A stretch of DNA of 64,000 nucleotides, from the NCBI GenBank assembly GCA_937888595.1, contig CALARK010000008.1, positions 62,001 to 126,000 on the forward strand. Reading direction: 5' to 3'. Below the pieces are notes generated by a model. The model was not told the DNA's origin, did not search any database, and saw nothing but the letters and a program-made list of their open reading frames with translations. Origin of the DNA: an uncultured Sterolibacteriaceae bacterium (GTDB taxonomy: Bacteria; Pseudomonadota; Gammaproteobacteria; Burkholderiales; Rhodocyclaceae). Of this stretch, positions 1 through 7,525 are shown in pieces (position 1 is the stretch's first letter; each line of letters starts with the position of its first letter). The position numbers and the translations under genes were made by a program.

Positions 1-96
1 ATAGAAAGCTTAATCGGCCGAATTCAGGCCGAGGTCCGCGAACAATTCGGTGTGGAACTGGTGCGCGAGGTGCGCATCCTCGGGGCAAGGTCTTGA
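1..96 (+). CDS. murB: UDP-N-acetylenolpyruvoylglucosamine reductase, C-terminal end (partial)
   Basis: A frame enters from the left edge and ends at TGA 94-96. Its 31 residues contain FGVELVREVRILG, which looks like the C-terminal strand of MurB. MurB reduces UDP-GlcNAc-enolpyruvate to UDP-MurNAc with FAD and NADPH. The following ddl-ftsQ-ftsA-ftsZ order is that of the division/cell-wall cluster, where murB commonly precedes ddl. Only the tail is visible, so the name rests partly on context. Confidence 0.75.
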   Translation: MESLIGRIQAEVREQFGVELVREVRILGARS

Positions 97-1016
97 TGGC
101 AATGAATTTTGGCAAGGTGGCGGTGCTGATGGGCGGCAACTCGGCCGAGCGGGAGATATCGCTGATCTCCGGCCAGGCGGTGCTCGGCTCGCTGCGGGCG
201 TCGGGGGCCGATGCCTTCGCCTTCGATCCGGCCGCTCAGCCGGTCTGGAACCTGGCCGAACTGCGCGTGGACCGCGTCTTCAACATCCTGCACGGCGGTG
301 CCGGCGAAGACGGCACGGTGCAGGGCGCGCTCGACCTGCTGGGCATTCCCTATACCGGCAGCGGCGTGCTCGCCTCCGCACTGGCGATGGACAAGGTCCG
401 GACCAAGGCCGTCTGGCAGGCCGCCGGCGTGCCGACGCCGCGTTCGCAGCGCGTGGCCTCGGCCGCCGACGGTGCCACGGTCGTCGCGGCACTGGGCCTG
501 CCGCTGATCGTCAAGCCGGTGCGCGAGGGGTCGTCGATCGGCTTGACCAAGGTGATGCAGGCGGATGAGTTCACGGCCGCTTTCAGTGCGGCCGCCAGCC
601 AGGGTAACGAGGTGATGGCGGAAGAATTCGTCGCCGGAACGGAACTCACGGCCGCGGTACTCGGCCGCACCGTCCTGCCGCTGGTGCGCATCGAGGCGCC
701 GGAAGGCCGCTACGACTACCAGAACAAGTACTTCACCGATGCCGTGCAGTATCACTGCCCCGCCGGCCTCGATCCGACGCTGGAAGCGGACATCGGGAAA
801 ACGGTGCTGGCCGCGTTCGACGCGCTGGACTGCCGCGGCTGGGGCCGGGCCGACCTGATCCTGCGCACCGACGGCAGCTACAGCCTGCTCGAAATGAATA
901 CCAATCCGGGCATGACCGGGCATTCGCTGGTGCCGATGGCGGCCCGCGCCGCAGGCATCGGCTTCGATGACCTGGTCCTGCGCATCCTCGCGGAGGCTCG
1001 CTGTGGCAAGGCCTAG
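96..1016 (+). CDS. ddl: D-alanine--D-alanine ligase
   Basis: This cytosolic ATP-grasp enzyme joins two D-alanines for the peptidoglycan stem peptide. The 306-residue product has normal DdlB length. VAVLMGGNSAEREISL at the N-terminus is the family signature, PLIVKPVREGSSIGL carries the ATP-binding lysine, and LLEMNTNPGMTGHSLVP near the C-terminus holds the metal-binding Glu/Asn and substrate site. ATG 96 overlaps the murB stop (TGATG). TTG 93 and ATG 102 are possible alternative starts. The last 14 bases overlap ftsQ, so translation is probably coupled through the cluster. Confidence 0.96.
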   Translation: MAMNFGKVAVLMGGNSAEREISLISGQAVLGSLRASGADAFAFDPAAQPVWNLAELRVDRVFNILHGGAGEDGTVQGALDLLGIPYTGSGVLASALAMDKVRTKAVWQAAGVPTPRSQRVASAADGATVVAALGLPLIVKPVREGSSIGLTKVMQADEFTAAFSAAASQGNEVMAEEFVAGTELTAAVLGRTVLPLVRIEAPEGRYDYQNKYFTDAVQYHCPAGLDPTLEADIGKTVLAAFDALDCRGWGRADLILRTDGSYSLLEMNTNPGMTGHSLVPMAARAAGIGFDDLVLRILAEARCGKA

Positions 1017-1899
1017 GGGCAACGTCCGCCTGAAGAAGGCCGAACCCGGCGCAGCGGGCGGACTGTGGCACCAGCCGGCCCTGCTCAACCTGCTGGCCGA
1101 CCTGCTGACCGTGCTCGCGGTCGCCGCCCTTGCCTGGGCGGCGCTCACCGGCCTGCAGCGCCTGCCGCTCTTCCCGTTGCGCGAAGTCGTGCTGGCCACC
1201 ACGCCCGGCCAGGTCGCACCGGCCCAGATCGAACATGCAGCCCGCAGCGCCGTCGTCGGCAACTTCTTCACCGTGGACCTCGATGCCGCGCGCAGCGCCT
1301 TCGAAAAGCTGCCCTGGGTGCGCAAGGCGACCGTCCGTCGCCAGTGGCCCGATGCACTGGCGCTGACGCTGGAAGAACACGAGGCCGCGGCCCGCTGGCA
1401 GGTGCCCGGCAAGGCCGCCGAGCCCGCCGCCGGCGACAGCCGGCTGGTCAATCGTCAGGGCGAGCTCTTCAGCGCCGACCTGCCGGAGGACGCCACGGCG
1501 CTGCCCCTGCTGTCCGGACCGGAGGGCAGCGCCCCCGTACTGCTCCGGCAGCACGACGCCTTCGATGCGGCCCTCGCCGGCATCGGCCGCCGCGTGGCCG
1601 TGCTCAACCTGTCGCCGCGCCTTGCCTGGCGCCTCAGGCTCGACGACGGCATGGCGCTCGAACTGGGCCGCGGCCGTGATGCCGACACATTGAACGAACG
1701 CATGGCGCGGTTCGTCACCCATTACGATGCCGCGAGAACGCAGCTGGGCCGTGCCCGCAGCGTCGACATGCGCTATCCGAACGGCTTCGTGATGAGCGGC
1801 ATCGTGCGGAACGAAGCACAGGGCGGGACAAACGCTCCCGGTGGCACGCCCGGTACTGCCACGCAGCCGCACCGGTATACGCAGGAACGCAGGACATGA
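1003..1899 (+). CDS. ftsQ: Cell division protein FtsQ
   Basis: FtsQ is a bitopic inner-membrane divisome protein that links FtsA/FtsZ-side events to FtsB, FtsL and septal wall synthases. The start chosen is GTG 1003, because CGGAGG lies at 991-996 and the reading frame before it is inside ddl. The 298-residue product has a short basic cytoplasmic tail, one membrane helix at about residues 24-46, then the POTRA region (LFPLREVVLATTPGQ, FFTVDLDAARSAFEKLPWV) and the FtsQ beta domain. Its TGA overlaps the ftsA ATG. The C-terminal tail beyond about residue 275 is Gly/Thr/Pro-rich and looks disordered. Confidence 0.95.
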   Translation: MARPRGNVRLKKAEPGAAGGLWHQPALLNLLADLLTVLAVAALAWAALTGLQRLPLFPLREVVLATTPGQVAPAQIEHAARSAVVGNFFTVDLDAARSAFEKLPWVRKATVRRQWPDALALTLEEHEAAARWQVPGKAAEPAAGDSRLVNRQGELFSADLPEDATALPLLSGPEGSAPVLLRQHDAFDAALAGIGRRVAVLNLSPRLAWRLRLDDGMALELGRGRDADTLNERMARFVTHYDAARTQLGRARSVDMRYPNGFVMSGIVRNEAQGGTNAPGGTPGTATQPHRYTQERRT

Positions 1900-3134
1900 G
1901 CAAGGAACGGAATCGCGATCTCATCGTCGGCCTCGACATCGGCACGTCGAAGATCGTCGCCATCGTCGCCGAACAGAATGCCGAGGGCCAGCTGTCCATC
2001 CTCGGCATCGGCACGCAGGACACGCAGGAAGCACGCGGCCTGAGGAAGGGCGTCGTCGTCAATATCGAGGCGACGGTGAACAGCATTTCGAAAGCGGTGG
2101 CGGAAGTCGAGATGATGGCCGGCTGCAAGGTGCGCGAGGTCTATACCGGCATCGCCGGCAGCCACATCAAGAGCAAGGACTCGAACGGCATGGCCGTGGT
2201 GCGCGACAAGGAGGTGACGCAGTACGACGTCGCGCGCGCCATCGAGGCCGCCAACGCCACGCCGATCTCGGCCGACGACCAGATCCTGCACACGCTGGTG
2301 CAGGAATTCATCGTCGACGGCCAGGACGGCGTCAAGGAACCGATCGGCATGGACGCGCGGCGGCTGGAGGTGAAGGTGCACCTCGTCACCGGCGCGGTCA
2401 CCGCCGTGCAGAACATCGTCAAGTGCGTGCGCCGCTGCGGGCTGGAAGTGGTCGACCTCGCCCTCCAGCCGCTTGCCTCGGGCAACGCGGTGCTGACCGA
2501 CGACGAGAAGGACGTCGGCGTCTGTCTCGTCGACATCGGCGGCGGCACCACCGACATCGCCGTGTTCAGCCAGGGTGCGATCCGCCACACCGCCGTGATC
2601 CCGATCGCCGGCGACCAAATCACCAACGACATCGCCATCGCGCTGCGCACCTCGACGCAGGACGCCGAGGAGATCAAGCTGCGCTACGGCATCGCGCTGC
2701 AGCAGCTCGCCGATCCCGAGGAGATGCTGGAAGTGCCGGGCGTCGGCGAGCGGCCGGCGACCAGCCTGTCGCGCCAGACGCTGGCCGGCTTCATCCAGCC
2801 GCGCGTCGAGGAGATCTTCCAGAAGGTGCAGGACGAACTCGCCCGCAGCGGCTACGCGCGCCTGCTGCGTGCCGGCATCGTGCTGACCGGCGGCACGGCG
2901 CAGATGCCGGGCATGACGCAGCTCGGCGAGGAGATCTTCCACAACACGGTGAAGGTCGGCGTGCCGCACTACGCCGGCAACCTGCGCGACTTCGTCAAGA
3001 ACCCGCGCTACGCCACGGCGATGGGCCTGCTGCTCGAGGGCGTGGCGCAGCGGCAGCGCGGCATCAAGGAACAACCCATGAATCTGGGACAGGTTTTCGG
3101 GCGCATGCGCGCCTGGTTCGCACGGAATCTTTAA
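1896..3134 (+). CDS. ftsA: Cell division protein FtsA
   Basis: FtsA is an actin-like ATPase that tethers FtsZ to the inner membrane and recruits later divisome proteins. The 412-residue product has family length. Visible actin-fold motifs are the phosphate-1 loop VGLDIGTSKIVA (about residues 12-23), the phosphate-2 loop CLVDIGGGTTDIAVF (about 209-223) and the adenosine motif VLTGGTAQMPG (about 329-339). The last residues, FGRMRAWFARNL, form the amphipathic membrane-targeting helix. The ATG overlaps the ftsQ stop (ATGA). Confidence 0.97.
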   Translation: MSKERNRDLIVGLDIGTSKIVAIVAEQNAEGQLSILGIGTQDTQEARGLRKGVVVNIEATVNSISKAVAEVEMMAGCKVREVYTGIAGSHIKSKDSNGMAVVRDKEVTQYDVARAIEAANATPISADDQILHTLVQEFIVDGQDGVKEPIGMDARRLEVKVHLVTGAVTAVQNIVKCVRRCGLEVVDLALQPLASGNAVLTDDEKDVGVCLVDIGGGTTDIAVFSQGAIRHTAVIPIAGDQITNDIAIALRTSTQDAEEIKLRYGIALQQLADPEEMLEVPGVGERPATSLSRQTLAGFIQPRVEEIFQKVQDELARSGYARLLRAGIVLTGGTAQMPGMTQLGEEIFHNTVKVGVPHYAGNLRDFVKNPRYATAMGLLLEGVAQRQRGIKEQPMNLGQVFGRMRAWFARNL

Positions 3135-3173
3135 TCTTTATACGCACGTTTTTGCACCAAAAGGAGAGGCGAA

Positions 3174-4385
3174 ATGTTTGAAATCATCGACAGGGACCCC
3201 AACGCTACGATCATCAAGGTGGTCGGCGTCGGCGGCGCCGGCGGCAATGCCGTCGAACACATGATCCGCGAAGGCGTCGGCGGCGTGGAATTCATCTGCT
3301 GCAACACCGACGCCCAGGCGCTCAAGCACTCCTCGGCCGGCGTCAAGCTGCAGCTCGGCCCCGGCCTCGGCGCCGGCGGCAAGCCCGAGCGCGCGCGCGA
3401 ACACGCACAGGGCGAGCGCGAGCGCATCGCCGAAGCACTCGGCGGCGCGCACATGTGCTTCATCACCGCCGGCATGGGCGGCGGCACCGGCACCGGCGCG
3501 GCGCCGATCGTCGCCGAGGTGGCGCGCGAACTGGGCATCCTGACGGTGGCAGTCGTCACCAAGCCGTTCGAGTTCGAAGGCCGGCGCGGCAAGATCGCCG
3601 AAGAAGGGCTCGCCGAGCTTGCCCAGCAGGTCGACTCGCTGATCGTCATCCTCAACGAGAAGCTGATGGAAGTGCTCGGCGAGGATGTCAGCATGCTCGA
3701 GGCCTTCAAGTCGGCCGACAACGTGCTGAAGAATGCCGTCGGCGGCATCGCCGAGATCATCAACGTGCCGGGCCTCGTCAACGTCGACTTCGAGGACGTG
3801 CGCACCGTGATGGGCGAAATGGGCAAGGCGATGATGGGCTCGGCGATGTCGGCCGGCGTCGACCGCGCACGCATCGCCGCCGAGGCTGCCGTGGCCAGCC
3901 CGCTGCTCGAGGGCATCGAGCTGTCCGGCGCCAAGGGCGTGCTGGTCAACATCACCGCCAGCGGCTCGCTCGGCCTCAAGGAGTACAAGGAAGTCATGGC
4001 CACCATCCGCAACTACACGGCACCTGACGCGACGGTGATCTGCGGCGCGGTGTTCGACGACGGGATGGAGGACAACCTGCGCGTCACCGTCGTGGCGACC
4101 GGCCTCGGCTCGGCCGCGATGGCACGCCGCAAGCCGGAACTGCGCACCTACGTCAACGAGGGCGCGGGCCTGCGCACCGGCACCGACAACCTGACGCTCG
4201 GCACCGGCGTCTCGGCCGCGACCACAGGTACCGGCACGGTCACGATGGGCGCCGCCAGCACGGGGGGCGGCCTCGACGACCTGTTCACGTCGAACCGCCA
4301 GCGCGACAGCCGCGCCCAGGCCATGTCCGACACCGGCATGGACAAGTACGACATCCCGGCCTTCCTGCGCAAGCAAGCGGACTGA
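3174..4385 (+). CDS. ftsZ: Cell division protein FtsZ
   Basis: FtsZ is a tubulin-like GTPase that forms the cytokinetic ring. The 403-residue product shows the core start VVGVGGAGGNAVEHM (about 17-31) and the GTP signature GGGTGTG (102-108). The T7 synergy loop region NVDFEDVRTVM and the FtsA/ZipA-binding C-terminal peptide YDIPAFLRKQAD are also present. A strong ribosome site, AAAGGAGAGG, precedes ATG 3174, and 39 bases separate it from ftsA. The gene is followed by a terminator and a convergent gene. lpxC, which often follows ftsZ in proteobacteria, is not here. Confidence 0.98.
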   Translation: MFEIIDRDPNATIIKVVGVGGAGGNAVEHMIREGVGGVEFICCNTDAQALKHSSAGVKLQLGPGLGAGGKPERAREHAQGERERIAEALGGAHMCFITAGMGGGTGTGAAPIVAEVARELGILTVAVVTKPFEFEGRRGKIAEEGLAELAQQVDSLIVILNEKLMEVLGEDVSMLEAFKSADNVLKNAVGGIAEIINVPGLVNVDFEDVRTVMGEMGKAMMGSAMSAGVDRARIAAEAAVASPLLEGIELSGAKGVLVNITASGSLGLKEYKEVMATIRNYTAPDATVICGAVFDDGMEDNLRVTVVATGLGSAAMARRKPELRTYVNEGAGLRTGTDNLTLGTGVSAATTGTGTVTMGAASTGGGLDDLFTSNRQRDSRAQAMSDTGMDKYDIPAFLRKQAD

Positions 4386-4405
4386 CGCGGGGCAACTGCA
4401 GGAGG

Positions 4406-4441
4406 GGCCTCCGGGGGATCGCCTCCCCCCGGAGGCCTTTT
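4406..4441. terminator. Rho-independent terminator between convergent ftsZ and rsmA
   Basis: A 12-bp perfect stem (GGCCTCCGGGGG at 4406-4417 pairing with CCCCCGGAGGCC at 4426-4437) with an 8-base loop is followed by TTTT. It ends ftsZ transcription. The rsmA stop codon TCA on the plus strand begins at 4441, so the same hairpin lies just past the end of rsmA and may serve both directions. Confidence 0.9.
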
Positions 4442-5262
4442 CATTGGCGTGACGCGAGGGCGTTGCTCAGACGCACATAAACATCCACGGGCAACTCTTC
4501 GGCACGCGCAGTCGGCGCGATGCCCTGCGCTTCCAGCAGGCGCTCGCCGCCGAATTCCTTGAGCGTGTTGCGCAGCATCTTGCGCCGCTGTGAAAACGCC
4601 GCGGCAACCAGGCGGGAGAACAGGTCGGGATCGGCCAGTGCCGTCCCGCCGGCGCCGACTATTTCCAGCGGGATCATTCGCACGATGGCGGAATCGACCT
4701 TGGGCGGCGGATTGAACGATCCGGGCGGTACGACGAAGAGCCGCTCCATCCAGAAGCGGACCTGCAGCATTACCGACAGCCGCCCGTAATCGCCGCTGCC
4801 AGGCGCCGCGACCATGCGGTCGACGACCTCCTTTTGCAGCATGAAATGCATCTCGGCGACGCGGTCGCCGTAGTGGGCAAGATGGAACAGCAGCGGACTC
4901 GAAATGTTGTAGGGCAGGTTGCCGACGATCTTGAGCGGGCCGCCGCCCTTCAGGGTACCGAAGTCGAAAGCCAGCGCATCGCCCTCGTGGATGACCAGGC
5001 GTTCGGCCGGGAAGCGCTGACGCAACAGGGCGATCAGGTCGCGGTCGATCTCGACGACGTGCAGTTGTTCGACGTGTTCGAGCAGCGGCTCGGTCAGCGC
5101 ACCGAGGCCGGGGCCGATCTCGACGACAGTATCGCCGGGACGCGGCGCGACGGCATCGACGATCTTGCGGATGACGCCGGGAGAAACGAGAAAGTTCTGG
5201 CCGAAACGCTTTCTGGCGCGATGGCCGTGATGGCCATTTTCATCTTTGCCCTGCAGGCTCAT
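4441..5262 (-). CDS. rsmA: 16S rRNA (adenine1518-N6/adenine1519-N6)-dimethyltransferase
   Basis: RsmA (KsgA) dimethylates two adenines in helix 45 of 16S rRNA late in 30S assembly, using S-adenosylmethionine. The 273-residue product has RKRFGQNFL near the start, the SAM motif VVEIGPGLGALTEPLL, the acidic VVEIDRDLI, and the catalytic NLPYNISSPLLFHL. The start chosen is the ATG at 5262, which overlaps the pdxA stop (ATGA). An upstream in-frame ATG at 5277 would overlap pdxA by 19 bases. It is the last gene of the minus-strand lptD-surA-pdxA-rsmA run. The gene contains one copy of the dispersed 25-bp motif (4640-4664). Confidence 0.96.
   Translation of the reverse strand: MSLQGKDENGHHGHRARKRFGQNFLVSPGVIRKIVDAVAPRPGDTVVEIGPGLGALTEPLLEHVEQLHVVEIDRDLIALLRQRFPAERLVIHEGDALAFDFGTLKGGGPLKIVGNLPYNISSPLLFHLAHYGDRVAEMHFMLQKEVVDRMVAAPGSGDYGRLSVMLQVRFWMERLFVVPPGSFNPPPKVDSAIVRMIPLEIVGAGGTALADPDLFSRLVAAAFSQRRKMLRNTLKEFGGERLLEAQGIAPTARAEELPVDVYVRLSNALASRQ
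4640..4664 (+). repeat. Dispersed 25-bp motif, copy 1 (in rsmA)
   Basis: GCCGTCCCGCC is followed directly by GGCGCCGACTATTT, with one mismatch in the T run. On the coding (minus) strand of rsmA it is read as V-G-A-G-G-T-A. Confidence 0.75.
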
Positions 5263-6227
5263 GCTGCCCGCCGCCACGCCATGTCGATGGCCGCATCGAC
5301 GGCCGCGTAGAGGCTGGTCGGTGACGCCTTGCCTGTGCCGGCGAGGTCGAGGGCGGTACCGTGGTCCACCGAGGTGCGAATGATCGGCAGGCCGAGGGTG
5401 ACATTGATGCCTTCATCGAAGGCGGCGAACTTGAGCACCGCCAGGCCCTGGTCGTGGTACATGGCCAGCTGGGCATGGGAGCCGGCGAGCACGTTCTTCG
5501 TGAACAGCGTGTCGGCGGGCAGCGGGCCAACGAGGTCCATGCCTTCGCCCCTGAGCTTGTCGAGCACCGGCGCGATAACCTGGATCTCCTCGCGGCCCAT
5601 GTGGCCGCCCTCGCCGGCGTGCGGATTGAGGCCGGCCACCAGGATGCGGGGCCGGTCGAAGCCGAACTTGACGCGCAGGTCGGCGTGCAGGATGCGGATC
5701 GTGGTTTCGAGTTCCGCCGGCGTGATGGCGGCGGAGACGTCCTTGAGCGGCAGATGGGTGGTCGCCAGCGCGACGCGCAAGCCAGCACCGGCGAGCATCA
5801 TCACCACGCGCGGCGTGCCGGTTTTCTCGGCGAGGTATTCGGTGTGCCCGGTGAAGGAGATGCCGGCGTCGTTGATGACACCCTTGTGCACCGGCGCGGT
5901 GACCATCGCGGCAAACTCGCCCGACTGGCAGCCGGCCAGCGCAGCATCAAGGATGTCGAGCACGTAGCCGGCATTGGCGGCATCGAGCCGTCCCGCCGGC
6001 GCCGACTTTTTGAGCGGGACGTGACAGATCTCGATCCCGTCGCAGGACTTGCCGAGCTGGCGGGCGCGTTCCTCGAACAGCCCGCGGTCGCCGAGCACGA
6101 CGATCCGCGCCGGAAACTCACGGGCGGCGAGGTCGAGACAGATGTCCGGGCCGATGCCCGCTGGCTCCCCCGACGTAACCGCGATGACGGGTTTATCGCT
6201 CTTCAAGCCGATACTCGACGTAGGCAC
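5259..6227 (-). CDS. pdxA: 4-hydroxythreonine-4-phosphate dehydrogenase
   Basis: PdxA oxidises 4-phosphohydroxy-L-threonine with NAD on the DXP-dependent pathway to pyridoxal 5'-phosphate; cytosolic. The 322-residue product begins VIAVTSGEPAGIGPD, the family signature. It contains TAPVHKGVINDAG, FTGHTEYLAE and the metal-site segment AGLNPHAGEGGHMG. The start shown is GTG 6227, inside the last 35 bases of surA; TTG 6206 is a plausible shorter start. The stop overlaps the rsmA ATG. The surA-pdxA-rsmA order is widespread in proteobacteria. Copy 2 of the dispersed motif lies inside. Confidence 0.95.
   Translation of the reverse strand: MPTSSIGLKSDKPVIAVTSGEPAGIGPDICLDLAAREFPARIVVLGDRGLFEERARQLGKSCDGIEICHVPLKKSAPAGRLDAANAGYVLDILDAALAGCQSGEFAAMVTAPVHKGVINDAGISFTGHTEYLAEKTGTPRVVMMLAGAGLRVALATTHLPLKDVSAAITPAELETTIRILHADLRVKFGFDRPRILVAGLNPHAGEGGHMGREEIQVIAPVLDKLRGEGMDLVGPLPADTLFTKNVLAGSHAQLAMYHDQGLAVLKFAAFDEGINVTLGLPIIRTSVDHGTALDLAGTGKASPTSLYAAVDAAIDMAWRRAA
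5987..6011 (+). repeat. Dispersed 25-bp motif, copy 2 (in pdxA)
   Basis: GCCGTCCCGCC followed by GGCGCCGACTTTTT, a full match to the consensus. On the pdxA coding strand it is read as K-K-S-A-P-A-G-R, a different frame from copies 1, 3, 5 and 8. Confidence 0.85.
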
Positions 6228-7512
6228 GGTCGCGCAACTGGCGCAGCCAGTCCTCGTAGGCCTCGTCCGACTTGCGCTCGCGCAGCGCCTGACGCGCGAT
6301 GAGGCGCTTGCGCTCGTCGCCCGCCTCGGCGTTCTTGCGCTCGAGTACCTGGATCAGGTGCCAGCCGAACGGCGAACGCACCGGCTTGCCGATCTCGCCG
6401 ATGGCGAGCGCATCCATCGCGCGCTCGAAGTCCGGCACCGTGTCGCCCTGGTACATCCAGCCCAGGTCGCCACCCTTCGCCGCGGACAGGTCGTTGGAAT
6501 ACAACCGCGCCAGCTCGGCGAAATCGGCGCCGTTGTCGAGGCGCTCCTTGAGACCCTCCAGCTTGTGGCGGGCCTCTTCGGAGGACACCAGCTCATTCAC
6601 CTTGATCAGGATATGGCGTGCATGGGTCTGGCGAATCGTGCCGCCGAGGCCGTCGCCGCCCTTGCGATCGAACAGCTTGACGATATGGAAACCGGCCGGG
6701 CTGCGCAGGATCCCGCTGATCTCGCCGGGCTTCAGGCCGGCTGCCGCCTCGGCATAAAGCGTCGGCAGCCGATCGAGAGGGCGTGGTTCGAGGAGCCCGC
6801 CTTGCAGGGCATCCGGTGCCTCGGAATAGCTCGCCGCCACCTGGCCGAAATCCTGACCGTCGCGCAAGCGGCCCAAGGCTTCTTCGGCACGTGCGCGCAA
6901 TTGCCCCAGCCGGGCGGGATCGACCTGTTCAGGCACGCGGACGATGATATGGCCGATGGCGACCACCGTGGACTGGCCGGCCTGCTCCGGGTGGGCGAGG
7001 TAGTTCTCGATCTCGCCGTCGGACACGACGATGCGGCTCTCGACCTCGCGCTCGCGCAGGCGGGCGACGGTCATCTCACCACGGATTTCCTCGCGGAAAC
7101 GCGACCACTCGATGCCGTCCCGCTCCAAGGCGGCGCGGAAGTCGGCCATCGACAGGCGGTTGTTCTCGGCGATGCGGCGCAGCGCGGCATCCAGTTCGGC
7201 ATCGGGAATGCGCAGGCCGACTTCCTTGGCGAACTGCATCTGCACGCGATCGACAATCAGGCGCTCGAGCAACTGCTTCTCGAGCACGTCGCGCGGGGGC
7301 AGCGGCGTGCCGCGCTGGCGCAACTGGCGCTCCACGGCGGCGATACGGTCGCGCAATTCGTACTGGGTCACGGCCTCGTCATTGACGACGGCGACGACCC
7401 GGTCGAGGGCAATGGGCTGGGGAGCGGGCCGTGAAGCCGGCCCAGGCGCACGCGTCTGGGCCAGCGCGCAGGCCGGCAGCAGCAGGCAGGCGATCAGGGG
7501 AAGCAGTCTCAT
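6193..7512 (-). CDS. surA: Periplasmic peptidyl-prolyl isomerase / outer-membrane protein chaperone SurA
   Basis: SurA escorts unfolded outer-membrane proteins, including LptD, through the periplasm. The 439-residue product starts with a cleavable signal peptide (MRLLPLIACLLLPACALAQ). The N-terminal chaperone module follows, then two parvulin domains, starting near STVVAIGHIIVRVPEQ and TRQTHARHILIKV-type sequence (IRQTHARHILIKV), and a C-terminal helix. The ATG is 13 bases after the lptD stop, so client and chaperone are co-transcribed. The end overlaps the pdxA start by 35 bases. Confidence 0.95.
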   Translation of the reverse strand: MRLLPLIACLLLPACALAQTRAPGPASRPAPQPIALDRVVAVVNDEAVTQYELRDRIAAVERQLRQRGTPLPPRDVLEKQLLERLIVDRVQMQFAKEVGLRIPDAELDAALRRIAENNRLSMADFRAALERDGIEWSRFREEIRGEMTVARLREREVESRIVVSDGEIENYLAHPEQAGQSTVVAIGHIIVRVPEQVDPARLGQLRARAEEALGRLRDGQDFGQVAASYSEAPDALQGGLLEPRPLDRLPTLYAEAAAGLKPGEISGILRSPAGFHIVKLFDRKGGDGLGGTIRQTHARHILIKVNELVSSEEARHKLEGLKERLDNGADFAELARLYSNDLSAAKGGDLGWMYQGDTVPDFERAMDALAIGEIGKPVRSPFGWHLIQVLERKNAEAGDERKRLIARQALRERKSDEAYEDWLRQLRDRAYVEYRLEER

Positions 7513-7525
7513 GGTCGGGAAATTG

